DNA from: Malassezia japonica
Taxonomy: Eukaryota; Basidiomycota; Malasseziomycetes; Malasseziales; Malasseziaceae
Length of the DNA: 64,000 nt
Direction: 5' to 3'
NCBI RefSeq assembly: GCF_029542785.1
Contig: NC_083374.1
Coordinates: forward strand, 124,001 to 188,000
Positions 1 to 9,474 of the stretch are shown here, piece by piece. Numbering within the stretch: the stretch's first letter is position 1; each line of letters begins with the position of its first letter. The notes below the pieces were generated by a model. That model made no database searches and was not told the DNA's origin. It saw nothing but the letters and a program-made list of their open reading frames with translations. Position numbers and translations under genes: made by a program.

Positions 1-2844
1 ATGAGCTCGAACGCGATACAGCGCATCCATAAGCTCCGCAACATGCGCGTGCCTCCCCGCTGGATTCCAGGCAAGTCGACGCAGCCCGGCGAGGTTGCGT
101 CGCCGAGTATAAGCGATACGGCGCCGGTCGAGGCGCAGGCGGACCCGCCGAGGCGGCCCTCGTCGCCGTTTGGCGGCCAGCGCGCCTCGTTCTCGGCCCT
201 GCGGCGCTCGCTCGAAAAGGGGACGCGGTCCGCGTCGATGCTCTCTGCACGCAACAGCAACGACTCATCCAGCGCGATCGACGCGTCGGACCTCGGCAAG
301 ACTCCGATCTCGCTCGACATCACCCTCAGCCAGCCGGCCAGCGCCGAACAGGACGAGGAGACGCCGGTCGACACGCCGTCGACCTCGTCCGCACAGGCGT
401 ACATACCTGCTACTGACCATACGCCGCCGGTGCTCCCGCCGGTCGAGACGTCGCCGCTGCAGACGCCGTCGTTCCGGTCGCCCGAGACGGGCACGGCTTC
501 GCTGCCGGACGAGCCCGCCCCGACGACCGCGGACGAGATGCACGCCCCGCCTGCGATTCCCGGCAGCGCAGACGCGAGGGATGCGCAAGGGACAGAGGCG
601 CCGTCCATCGCACTCGATGAGGGCGACACGTCGGCACACGACGTGCTCGTCGACGCACCGTCCGAGCCACTGTCGCGCAGCGAAGTGACGCAAGAGATGC
701 TTACCACGCCGTCGTCGTTCGCGACAATGGACACGGCGCAGGCGGACGTGTCGACCGACACGCGCTCCGAGGCCGAGCAGGCGCCGGAAGCGCACGCCGA
801 TAGCCTCGCTCCTACGCCGGCCAAGGGCACGGACGCGCCTGCGGCGCGCCTGGCGCCGACGCCGCAGGAGGGCGCTGCGGCGACCTCAGACGCACCTGCG
901 GATGCGGCCGAGGCAAAAGACGAGGCAGATATCTCGGCGAGCACCGACGTCGGCACGCCGGCGGCGGCGCTGCCCACTATGCCGTACACTGCGCCGACGA
1001 TCGACAGCGCGGCGGCCATGCCATGGCACACGTCGCCCGTAGCGACGCCGCCGGCCGTGGAGACCACAGAGACGGACGGCGCCGCAAAGGAGGCCGCCAA
1101 CGCCGAGGCGGCCCACGCCGAGGCGCCGGCCGAATCCACCCAGGCCGAGGCCCCGAGCGAGGTCGCGGCGTCCGAGGCGGCGCCCGCGCCCGGCACGTCG
1201 GCCGCGCCTGCTGCGCCTGCTGAAGTGGCCGCGTCGTCTTCCGAGCCCCCATCGGCGGACGCGCCGTCGGACGAGGCATTGTCGCCTGACTCGGGCACGC
1301 TTCCCACGATCCTCACACCTCCTACGCTAGAGACGCCCACCACTCCTCCTGCGCTCGAGCTGCCCTCGGGCCCCACTCCGTCTGCCTCGGCGACGCGCCT
1401 TGCCCCCCGCGAGGCCCCCGAGCTGCCGCGCACGTCGAGTGCCGTCGAGCTCCCCGTGAAGCCCGAGACGGATGCCCCCCACGCCGGCATGCTGGGCCAG
1501 ATCGGCAAACGCGGCTGGGACATGGTGCGTGGTTGGCGGCAGCCGCTGCCGAACGTGCGCAAAAACACGGTGCCAGGTGGTGCGCGGCTGGAGCCCGGGA
1601 AAGGCGAGTCGCGCCGCCGTTCGCTCTTTGTGCCGAATCTCGGTGCGGGCCCCAAGAACGAGGTGCGCCCCACCTCGACGCCGACCAAGATGTGGCTCGA
1701 CTGGCTCGAGTCCTCCAGCCCCTCGCTGGCTGGCTCCGGGTCGCGCAACAAGCTGCGTGGCCTGCGTTCGTCTACGTCGATGCTCACCACGTCGGCGAGT
1801 ATGCAGTCGCTGCGCCTCTCCCCCCGGCTGGGCGTGCCCGAGGAGGTGGGCGTGCCTGCCGCGCCGCTCTTTGGCATGCCGCTGCGCGACGCGGTGCTTG
1901 CGACCCGCCTGCTCGTCCCGGAGCTGAGTCTCGACGAGGAGGCGAAAGGCGTGCCGAGCCGTGCCGAGGCGCAGCAGTCGCTCGTGCCCCGCGTCGTCAC
2001 GCGGTGCATCCAGAGCCTGGAAAAGTGGGGTATGGACGAGGAAGGCATCTACCGCATTTCTGGGCGCTCGTCGCACTCGTCACGCCTGCGTGCGCTGTGG
2101 GACGTGCCCGGCGCGGACTTGAACATGGCCGAGATCAGCCCCGCGGACCTCGACGTGCACTCGGTGTGCAGCGTGCTGAAAATGTACCTGCGCGAGCTCC
2201 CCGAGCGCCTCATCCCCCAGGATCTCGCCCTGGAGATCGACAAAGTAATGAGCGAGCACCTGCCGACAGAGCGCGCGCCGGAAGAGCTGCGCTCCGGCGA
2301 GCTCTTGCTGCGCGACGACGCCGCGGCCGACGCGCTGGTCGCGGCGCTGGCGCCCTGCCTCGGCCGCATTCCGTGTGCGCAGTGGTACCTCTTGCGCGAG
2401 ATCGCCGAGCACCTCGGCCAGCTCACGCAGCCACCGACGGTCGTGCGCACCAAGATGCCGCTGTCGAACCTCACGTTGGTCCTCGCGCCGACGCTGCAGG
2501 TCTCGGGCGCGGTGTTTATGGCGCTCGTGCAGTTCCGCAGCCGCCTCTTTACGAGCGAAAACCGCCCTGTTTCCGACCCGCTCCTCGAGACCGGCGTCGA
2601 AGACAGCGCGGAGCCGGCCCCGCCGGCGGCCGAGGCTGCGGACAGCGCACCGACGTCGCCGCCGGGTGACGCGCCCCGAGCGCTCCCCCCTCTGTCGATG
2701 GCCCACGGGGTGCCGACCCTTTCTGCCGCAGGCGGCAGCGAAGGCGCCGCGCCCGCACTGGGTCACCCCATCGCCGACCGATTTGCGCAGCCGCGCAGCG
2801 ATCTGTTGACGTCGAGCTCCGACGCTTCGGCCACCCCACCGTAG
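1..2844 (+). CDS. RhoGAP-domain protein (possibly 5'-truncated by window edge)
   Basis: Predicted GTPase-activating protein for Rho/Cdc42-type GTPases, expected to act in cell polarity and cytokinesis. The first ~470 residues are low-complexity and rich in Ala, Pro, Glu and Ser, so probably disordered. The RhoGAP domain spans about residues 660-855. It carries the motif EEGIYRISG, with the presumed arginine finger at R685, followed by VLKMYLRELPERLIP. The ATG sits on base 1 of the window, so an upstream start or exon cannot be excluded. The C-terminal ~90 residues are again low-complexity. The stop lies only 18 bp before the next gene on the same strand. No intron is needed. Domain assignment is firm; the exact orthologue is not determined. 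Confidence 0.85.
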   Translation: MSSNAIQRIHKLRNMRVPPRWIPGKSTQPGEVASPSISDTAPVEAQADPPRRPSSPFGGQRASFSALRRSLEKGTRSASMLSARNSNDSSSAIDASDLGKTPISLDITLSQPASAEQDEETPVDTPSTSSAQAYIPATDHTPPVLPPVETSPLQTPSFRSPETGTASLPDEPAPTTADEMHAPPAIPGSADARDAQGTEAPSIALDEGDTSAHDVLVDAPSEPLSRSEVTQEMLTTPSSFATMDTAQADVSTDTRSEAEQAPEAHADSLAPTPAKGTDAPAARLAPTPQEGAAATSDAPADAAEAKDEADISASTDVGTPAAALPTMPYTAPTIDSAAAMPWHTSPVATPPAVETTETDGAAKEAANAEAAHAEAPAESTQAEAPSEVAASEAAPAPGTSAAPAAPAEVAASSSEPPSADAPSDEALSPDSGTLPTILTPPTLETPTTPPALELPSGPTPSASATRLAPREAPELPRTSSAVELPVKPETDAPHAGMLGQIGKRGWDMVRGWRQPLPNVRKNTVPGGARLEPGKGESRRRSLFVPNLGAGPKNEVRPTSTPTKMWLDWLESSSPSLAGSGSRNKLRGLRSSTSMLTTSASMQSLRLSPRLGVPEEVGVPAAPLFGMPLRDAVLATRLLVPELSLDEEAKGVPSRAEAQQSLVPRVVTRCIQSLEKWGMDEEGIYRISGRSSHSSRLRALWDVPGADLNMAEISPADLDVHSVCSVLKMYLRELPERLIPQDLALEIDKVMSEHLPTERAPEELRSGELLLRDDAAADALVAALAPCLGRIPCAQWYLLREIAEHLGQLTQPPTVVRTKMPLSNLTLVLAPTLQVSGAVFMALVQFRSRLFTSENRPVSDPLLETGVEDSAEPAPPAAEAADSAPTSPPGDAPRALPPLSMAHGVPTLSAAGGSEGAAPALGHPIADRFAQPRSDLLTSSSDASATPP

Positions 2845-2862
2845 ATAGCATGGGTAGCCAGG

Positions 2863-3849
2863 ATGTGGAGGACGACGATGAGCGACGCTTCGTTGGTCTA
2901 TGTCCCGTCGGAGCAGCGGCGCCCGGTGCGCCGCCGGCTGCCCAGCTTCTTTCCCGACGCGGGCAACCGCGATGTATGGCGCAGGCTAGTAGGCTGGGAT
3001 GCCGTCGACAACGGGCTGCAGGCGGTGCGCTTTGTGCTGCTGCTCGTCGACGCGCACTATCGCGTTGCGCCGCCCCGCACGCCGTGGGCCAAGGTCCGGC
3101 GCCCGTCGGTGTATTTGCTCACACAGACGCTGTCGAAGGCTTCGCGCGTCGCCCTCGGCAAGTGGCTCATGATTGTCAGCGAAGGCGTCGCAAACGTGCG
3201 CCGCATTGCGCTGATGGTCGTCTGGGCCTTTTCCGGCGTGTCTCACCTGCTCCGGCGGAGCAAGGCGGAGGAGGAGGAGGCACCGACCGTGACGGAGCGC
3301 TTCGAGACGCTCGGCGAGGTGCTCGGCAACGTCGCCGAGACGTGCGACGTCGCCGCGTTCCTCTCTGGCTCCGGCCTTTTTTGGGGCGTGTTTGGCCTGC
3401 GGCGCGAGCCGCGGGGGTGGGTGCAGCGCCGCCGCCGCGGCATCGAGCGCGTCGGGACGTACGTCGGGCTCCTCACGCTCGTCGTGCATGTGTACGTCCT
3501 CGCGCGCCGCAACCAGGAGATCGCCGAGGACATGGGCGAGAGCGTTAAGACGATGCAGATGCAGCTCGAGCAGTACGACGCGGCGGTCCAGCACGACGCG
3601 GCTGCGCCGCCGAGCGTCAAGGAAACCGTCACGCAAGAGTACAAGGACTATGTGCTGAACCGCCGACGCCTGCGGTGGCTCGGTATCGAGCGCACCTGCC
3701 TGTACTGCGACGCGTCCTTTACGCTCTTTGAGGCGTGGGCGCCCGATGCGGAGAAGGACCTGCTCGAGGCGTCCACCGGCCTGCTCGCCGCGGTGCTGCG
3801 CCTGCTGCGCCTGTGGAACGAGGCGCGCTTCGGGGCACTCGATATTTGA
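2863..3849 (+). CDS. PEX11-family peroxisomal membrane protein
   Basis: Probable peroxisome proliferation factor that remodels the peroxisomal membrane. The protein is 328 residues from the first ATG, or 323 from the ATG at 2878, which gives a cleaner MSDAS start. PEX11-like signatures are WDAVDNGLQAVRF near the N-terminus, an amphipathic stretch around LSKASRVALGKWL, and a hydrophobic C-terminal segment preceding a Cys-rich CLYCDASF region. It starts 18 bp after the RhoGAP stop and ends 10 bp before the convergent NOT3/5 stop. An intron-like 22-mer inside it (3105-3126) is judged to be coding, because splicing it would create an early stop. The family call rests on general pattern and is moderately secure. 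Confidence 0.7.
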   Translation: MWRTTMSDASLVYVPSEQRRPVRRRLPSFFPDAGNRDVWRRLVGWDAVDNGLQAVRFVLLLVDAHYRVAPPRTPWAKVRRPSVYLLTQTLSKASRVALGKWLMIVSEGVANVRRIALMVVWAFSGVSHLLRRSKAEEEEAPTVTERFETLGEVLGNVAETCDVAAFLSGSGLFWGVFGLRREPRGWVQRRRRGIERVGTYVGLLTLVVHVYVLARRNQEIAEDMGESVKTMQMQLEQYDAAVQHDAAAPPSVKETVTQEYKDYVLNRRRLRWLGIERTCLYCDASFTLFEAWAPDAEKDLLEASTGLLAAVLRLLRLWNEARFGALDI

Positions 3850-3859
3850 CTGCCTACTC

Positions 3860-5589
3860 CTAGTTATCCTCGAGCCACCGGTACTCGAACCGGAAGTCGC
3901 TCTTGCGCCGCTGGCACCATGACCCTTCCCAGTCAAAGTAGACGTACGCCCCTTGTTCATACTCGTCGGTAATCGCCTGCGGCTCCGAATGCCGCTGGAA
4001 CCAGGTGAGGTACTGCTTGTGGAAGCGCCACGACTGCTTCTTCAGCTCGCGCGCGGCGAGGTACTGGTGGTATGTGCCTTGCTGGTAGTAGAAGATGAAG
4101 AAGAGCGTGTCCACATCAAACTTGGCATACAGCGCGGGGTTATCAAAGATCGCCGCGGGCGTCTGGGGGTAGTAATGCGGCGTGGGGAAGGGATCCTTCG
4201 GGACATAGTACTTCGGGCTCTCGCTGTCCACCGGCTCGGGCGCTCCGCCGGCATAGCTCGTGTCGAGCGAGTGCTGCATGTGCGACATGTTCGCATCGCG
4301 CTGCAGCGATTTTTGCTTCGCCGACTCAAAGGACGTGACGAGGTCCGAGAGCGAGTCGGGCAGCCGCGCATCCGCGCCACTCCGCTCCGCAGGGCGTGCC
4401 TCGTCCGCAGGTGCAGCGGGCTCGGGGCGCTCGGCTTGTGCCTCGCTCGGCGCAGGGATGCCGGGCGGGGGGGACGAGGTCGACACCGCCGCCGCCGCCG
4501 CCGCCGCGTACCGGATGGGGGGGAGAGGCGCCGCACTCGCGGTGCGCGCAGGCTGCGCCACCGGCGACGCCGTCGCCGACTGCACCTTGCCTTGGTCGAA
4601 GTTGGTGACCACGCGCTCCTTGGCCGCCTCGGTCTTTTTCGCAGCGGCCTTCTTTGGCGCCTCCTCCTTGGGCTTGGGCGCCGGCGCCGGCGCGGGTGCG
4701 GGCGCCGGCGCAGGCGGCTCCTCCTTCTTGGGCTCCGGGGGCGTCGCGGGCTTGGGCGAGTCCTCCTTGACGGGCCGCGGCTCGTCGGCGGTGACCGACG
4801 TGTCGCCGTCCTCGTTGTCCTTCAGACCAAAGACCTCCTCTTCGTCGTCCAGGTTGAACTCGTCATAGATCCCGTCGTCCTCTTCAAAGCCCTCTTCCGC
4901 ATTGCTCTCGACAAAGTAGGAGATATCCTCCTTGATATCGTTGATGCGGTCCACGTCCAGCGTCCCGTTTTCGAGCATGCGCATCAGGATCTCGATGCGC
5001 GAAATATGCCACCCTCTCCGCTCGTTCAGGTGCTCCATCTGGCCGACGACGTCCTCCTTCGAGGAGCCCTTTTTGCTCTTCTTGGCCGTCGCGAGCGACT
5101 GCTCAATCTCCGCCTCGGCGCCTTCAATCTGCCGCGAGAGCTCGTCGACCATCGAGGTGAGCCACTGCTGCATCTCGACCTTGGCTTTTTCGCTGGGATC
5201 TAGCTTCGCAGCTGCAATGAGACCCTCCTTGGAGAAGGCTTTTGTCTTCATCTCTTTCTCGCACGCCTTGAACCGCTCCATTTGCTGCGTCAGTCGGGCC
5301 ACGTACCGTTTCAATCAGCCGCCGGTTCTCCATCAGCGGCTTCTTGTCCTTAATGTCATTGCTCTGGAGCCATGTCTTGATCTGGTCGCGGTGCCGCTGC
5401 AGCTTCTTGATCTGCGTCTTGAGGTCCGCTTCGAGCTTCTCTTTCTGGCCCTGGTTCGACGAGGTCTGGAGCTTGTCGTACAGGCCCTCAAAGACCTCGA
5501 CACCTTCCGAGACCTTTTTAAAGGTCCGATCGATTTCGGCTGGGGGTCAGTCGCCGCGCGCACGTACTCTGCAGCTTTCTCGCCGCCAT
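3860..5589 (-). CDS. NOT5: CCR4-NOT complex subunit NOT3/NOT5
   Basis: Subunit of the CCR4-NOT deadenylase complex in mRNA turnover and transcription. Exons are complement(3860..5284, 5307..5539, 5568..5589), giving 559 residues. The N-terminus MAARKLQTEIDR is rebuilt only when the 28-nt intron at 5540-5567 is removed. The join of ENRRLIET to [18 protein letters not shown] needs the 22-nt intron at 5285-5306. Both junctions match the highly conserved Not3 N-terminal coiled coil. The middle is Pro/Ala/Lys/Glu-rich. The C-terminal NOT box (about 430-559) includes [19 protein letters not shown] and ends [10 protein letters not shown]. It is divergent from bL19m with 102 bp between the starts. 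Confidence 0.95.
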
Positions 5590-5691
5590 CGTTCACGGAT
5601 CCCTGGAAAGCCAGCGCCGCAACCGCGCGCGCATCGCATGTGATCGGGAATATTTCGGGAAATGCCCTTTTGCAAAGTCTCTCTCGACGAC

Positions 5692-6403
5692 ATGCTCCGG
5701 ACACTGGCGGCGCGTGCCGTGCCGCGGGGGGCGTTTGCGCTGCCCCGCGCTCTTCCAGGCATGCAGCAGCGCTTGCTTTCTGCTTCGGCCGTGCGTGGCG
5801 AGGAGAAGGGTACGTCGATTGACTCACACAGCGCCGGCCTACCCTTTTGCGTCGCACGTCGTGACCCGCTCGCATGCGGCGCCGCGCGAGGACTCGGTGC
5901 GTGCCGCGCCACCTACGCCGCGGCACCCGTCGCGGGGTGTGATGCCGCGCGTCGACTCGCACCTCACGACCGAGATTGACCCGGACGAGAAGATCGCACG
6001 CCTTTTCTCGCGCCGCTCGCCGGAATGCGTCCCGCCGGGCTCGATCATGCTCGTTGAATCGTACCTGTCGGCGTCCAAGACGAACACGACGACGTTCTCG
6101 GGCGTGCTCATCGCCGTGCGCCGCGCGGGAATCGCAACGACCTTCCTCCTGCGCACGATTGCGCACAAGCTGGGCGTCGAGGCGCGCTTCTTTGCATACT
6201 CGCCCATGATTAAGGATATCCGCGTGATCCAGCGTGCGGATGCGCGCAAGGGCGAGCGTGGCCTGCTGCGTACGCGCCGCGCAAAGCTGTACTACATGCG
6301 CCGCCGCGACGACCGCCGCGTGAACTCGGTCGCGCACGTCGTCAAGCAGTTCCGCTCGAACGAGCTGCAGCAGGCGGACCGCGCACGTCGCCAGAAAAAG
6401 TAG
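5692..6403 (+). CDS. IMG1: Mitochondrial large-subunit ribosomal protein bL19m (IMG1 family)
   Basis: Protein of the mitochondrial large ribosomal subunit. Exons are 5692..5809 and 5832..6403, separated by a 22-nt GT-AG intron (5810-5831), giving 229 residues. The first ~35 residues are Arg/Ala/Leu-rich without acidic residues, as expected for a mitochondrial presequence, which is why the ATG at 5692 is preferred over the one at 5662. The core shows bL19 features: VPPGSIMLVES, FSGVLIAVRRAGIATTFLLR, FFAYSPMIKDIRVIQR and RRAKLYYMRRR. It is followed by 387 bp without a clear gene. Confidence 0.9.
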
Positions 6404-6790
6404 TGGAAGTGCTACGTACTACGATGTAGAAAGACATACCCTACGAGAAGAGAGAGAGACGAGTGGAGGATGCCGAAATTGGGCGAATTGACGGAAAGAG
6501 GTGGAGAAGGAAGGAGCGAGATGTAAACGACCGCTGGGAAGACGATGGCCCGCACGACAAGAGGATGCAGGTAGGCGGCATTCAGAACGTCTTGCGCAGG
6601 ATGGCGCACAGCGCCAACAAAAAAGCGCTGACATAGGATGTAGACAATCGAGGTGTCCATGATCCGCATCCATCCAGTACTATGTCCGTGTCCTCGTCCC
6701 ATTCTCGCGCCACGCCTCTCCCTGCACTGCGCGCCTCCCGCGCTCACACATAGGTATACACATTTCGTTACTATGGATCGTGGAGATACA
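6404..6790. other. Intergenic region without a supported gene
   Basis: This 387-bp stretch separates two mitoribosomal genes that converge on it. On the minus strand an open stretch starts MGRGHGHSTGWMRIMDTSIV (ATG at 6702) and runs through a T6 tract. Reading with one T fewer would end it as FLLALCAILRKTF with a stop, which resembles a small single-pass membrane peptide. There is no homology I recognise and no canonical intron, so I do not call a gene. Confidence 0.5.
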
Positions 6791-7150
6791 CTACCACGAC
6801 GCCTTTTCAACGCCCGGAAGGTCGCCGGCCAACGCCTTTTGGCGGAACTGGTACTGCGGTCAGCCACTACACATACACGACACAGACCAAAGTCGGTCAG
6901 AATACCACGTCCGCGCCCCGTCTCGGTGCACCGCTCCTTCACCGTCGCCGGGCGCGAGCGGTTCGGGAAGGTGTTCAGCTCGAGCTGCGCCATGTGACGC
7001 ACACGCGGAGGCAGGGTCGTGTTGCGTGCGATGTACTTGTACGCACGGCGCAACAGCTCGTTCGAGTGCACCGCGTGGCGCGCAGCCATATCGCGCCTGT
7101 CTGTCAGTCGGCACCACCTACAAGACGCGCGCATTCGGACGAACACCCAT
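6791..7150 (-). CDS. MRP2: Mitochondrial small-subunit ribosomal protein uS14m
   Basis: Zinc-free S14-type protein of the mitochondrial small ribosomal subunit. Exons are complement(6791..6853, 6877..7096, 7122..7150), giving 103 residues. The introns are 25 nt (7097-7121) and 23 nt (6854-6876). Splicing rebuilds [17 protein letters not shown] at the first junction and [19 protein letters not shown] at the second. Both are diagnostic of uS14, whose C-terminus is typically LPGVxKASW. The body reads [17 protein letters not shown] and [16 protein letters not shown]. The gene is divergent from 5-aminolevulinate synthase across 167 bp. Confidence 0.95.
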
Positions 7151-7175
7151 GGTCGGTCGCAAAGAGCGTGGCCAT

Positions 7176-7181
7176 CACGTG
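7176..7181. promoter_or_regulatory. CACGTG box between uS14m and ALAS
   Basis: A CACGTG palindrome (ATCACGTGGC context) lies in the 167-bp divergent promoter. An ATTGG (reverse CCAAT) lies at about 7219-7223, closer to the haem gene. Binding by a Cbf1-type bHLH factor and a HAP-type complex is inferred from the motifs only. Confidence 0.4.
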
Positions 7182-7317
7182 GCAACCACGCGAACGCCGC
7201 ACAAATTCCTGGGTGCTGATTGGCGCCGGGACATACAGGGGCCGCGCTGGCGGTTACTGCGTCGTTTTCGGCGCCCGGCGCTTCTCACCTTCGTATTATT
7301 GTGGTCTGTTCTTCACT

Positions 7318-9291
7318 ATGGACCCTACTCTTTCCCTCGCCATCCGGCGCTCCCGTGCGCTGTGCCCGTACATGAAGAGCATGCCAGCGGCTAAGCTCGG
7401 TGTTCTTGTGCGCCAGTACACGCACTCGAGTGGCAACGCTGCGCCGATTCTGCAGCAGGCGGGCCAGTGCCCGTACATGAGCCAGGCGATCGCCCAGTCC
7501 GACCGTACCGATACCGCGGACTCGGCGAGCACGACGCTCGGTGCGACGAGCAGCAGCATGAATGCGCCGCACCCTCTGACCAAGTCGTGGCTCGACCGTC
7601 ACCCCGGCGGCGTCTGTCCGGTGGGCCACTCGGTTGCCTCCTTCCAGCAGCGCCGCACGTACGCCTCGCAGAGCAAAGGCGCGCATGCCTCGCTCACGGC
7701 GACGCCGACGACCCACCCCGCTGCGCCGTTCGACTCGATGCAGTCGGCTGCGCCCCAGAAGCGCACGCCCGGCTCCGGTCTTGGCCGCATGCCCGTGCCG
7801 CCGCCGCAGCAGGGCCCCGGCTTCGACTTTGAGCAGTTCTACCACAAGGAGCTCGAGGCGAAGCACAACGAAAAGACCTACCGGTACTTTAACAACATCA
7901 ACCGCCTCGCGAGCAAGGCCCCCATGGGCCACCTTGCCGACAGCAAGGACCACGAGATCACGGTGTGGTGTTCGAACGACTACCAAAACATGTCGCGCCA
8001 CCCCCGTGTGCTTGCTGCGATGAAGGAGACGATCGATATGTACGGTGCTGGTGCGGGTGGCACGCGCAACATTGCAGGCCACAACAAGCACGTCGAGCGC
8101 ATCGAGTCGGTGCTCGCTCGTCTGCACCGCAAGGAAGGCGCGCTGGTCTTTGGCTCGTGCTACTCTGCGAACGATGCCGCGCTGACTGTGCTCGGCTCGA
8201 AGCTGCCGAACTGTGTGATTCTGAGTGACGCGAGCAACCACGCCTCGATGATCCAAGGCATCAAGCACAGTGGCGCGAAGAAGATGATCTATCGTCACAA
8301 CGACATGGAGGACCTCGAGGCGAAGCTGCAGTCGATCCCCGTCGACGTGCCCAAGATCATTGCCTTTGAGTCGGTCTACTCCATGTGCGGTACGGTGGGC
8401 CCGATCGAGAAGACGGTCGAGCTGGCGAAGAAGTACGGTGCGATTACCTTCCTGGACGAGGTGCACGCCGTCGGCATGTACGGCCCCCACGGTGCCGGTG
8501 TCGCCGAGCACCTGGACTGGATGCTGAATGCGACGATGGCGCCCGGCAAGCTCAAGGGCACGCTCATGGACCAGATTGACATTATCACGGGTACCCTCGG
8601 CAAGGCCTACGGCAATGTCGGTGGCTACATTGCCGGCTCCAGCCGCATGGTCGACCTGATCCGCTCGTTTGCTCCGCAGTTCATCTTCAGCACGACGCTC
8701 CCCCCCGCGGTGCTGACTGGTGCCTCGACCGCGATCGAGGTGCTGATGGAGTCGAACCACACCCGCCAGCTGCAGCAGATCCGCACGCGCGAGCTGAAGA
8801 ATGCGCTGCTGAGTGCCAACATCCCGCTCCAGAGCAACCCCTCCCACATTGTCCCGATCCTCGTCGGCTCCGCCGAAAAAGCTAAGATGGCCTCTGACCT
8901 GCTGCTGAACCAGCACCGCTGCTACGTCCAGCCGATCAACTACCCCACGGTCGGCATGGGCCTCGAGCGCCTGCGTGTGACGCCTACGCCCGAGCACACC
9001 TCGCAGCATGTGGCGCACCTCGTCGGCGCGCTGCAGCGGGTGTGGCAGCAGCTGGGCCTGCGCACCGTGAGCGACCTGCTCGCTGCGCCCCAGGACGGCT
9101 CGGACCCTCTCGCGGACCTTTTCCGCAAGTCGCAGTTTGAGGAAGACACGACGCCGCTGTGGAGCGACGCCATGCTGTCGCTTCCCAGCGAGCTGCTTAC
9201 CGGCAGCTCGTCGGCTGCGCTGCGCTGCCAGTGCAAGGCCTCGCCGGTCGAGCATCCCTTCTCGATGCACGGCGTGGCCGCGAGCGCTTAA
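7318..9291 (+). CDS. HEM1: 5-aminolevulinate synthase, mitochondrial
   Basis: Pyridoxal-phosphate enzyme that condenses glycine and succinyl-CoA to 5-aminolevulinate, the first step of haem synthesis in the mitochondrial matrix. It has 657 residues and no intron. The N-terminus is a presequence holding haem-regulatory-type CP motifs at C16-P17 and C51-P52 (both CPYM) and at C100-P101 (CPVG). The catalytic core begins near residue 165 with [15 protein letters not shown]. It includes [14 protein letters not shown], the cofactor aspartate in [17 protein letters not shown] and the Schiff-base lysine K429 in [13 protein letters not shown]. The ATG at 7318 is chosen because it opens the presequence after a non-coding divergent promoter. 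Confidence 0.97.
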   Translation: MDPTLSLAIRRSRALCPYMKSMPAAKLGVLVRQYTHSSGNAAPILQQAGQCPYMSQAIAQSDRTDTADSASTTLGATSSSMNAPHPLTKSWLDRHPGGVCPVGHSVASFQQRRTYASQSKGAHASLTATPTTHPAAPFDSMQSAAPQKRTPGSGLGRMPVPPPQQGPGFDFEQFYHKELEAKHNEKTYRYFNNINRLASKAPMGHLADSKDHEITVWCSNDYQNMSRHPRVLAAMKETIDMYGAGAGGTRNIAGHNKHVERIESVLARLHRKEGALVFGSCYSANDAALTVLGSKLPNCVILSDASNHASMIQGIKHSGAKKMIYRHNDMEDLEAKLQSIPVDVPKIIAFESVYSMCGTVGPIEKTVELAKKYGAITFLDEVHAVGMYGPHGAGVAEHLDWMLNATMAPGKLKGTLMDQIDIITGTLGKAYGNVGGYIAGSSRMVDLIRSFAPQFIFSTTLPPAVLTGASTAIEVLMESNHTRQLQQIRTRELKNALLSANIPLQSNPSHIVPILVGSAEKAKMASDLLLNQHRCYVQPINYPTVGMGLERLRVTPTPEHTSQHVAHLVGALQRVWQQLGLRTVSDLLAAPQDGSDPLADLFRKSQFEEDTTPLWSDAMLSLPSELLTGSSSAALRCQCKASPVEHPFSMHGVAASA

Positions 9292-9474
9292 AGCCGCACG
9301 TTGTATTTTCATTTCTACGCTCATAGAGCCCTTTGTGACTAGTTTTACTCCGCGGATTTCCTCGACGGACTTGTCCGGCGTATGACGCAAGTGGAGGCCT
9401 GACTCAGGGTTCGCTCAAATTTCAGGGTTCAGTTTGGCCATAAAAAAGGTCCGAGCTCTTGTCAAACTGCCACA

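Noticed and set aside
265..2851. Several Arg-rich open frames antisense to or overlapping the RhoGAP gene.
   Set aside because: They are by-products of high GC at third positions and show no domain or start signal.
3105..3126. A 22-mer inside PEX11 that fits the intron geometry (CTCAC with A at 17, ending ACAG).
   Set aside because: Its donor is GTCGGT, unlike any accepted intron, and removing it leads to a stop codon within 15 codons. The uninterrupted frame continues as PEX11-like protein.
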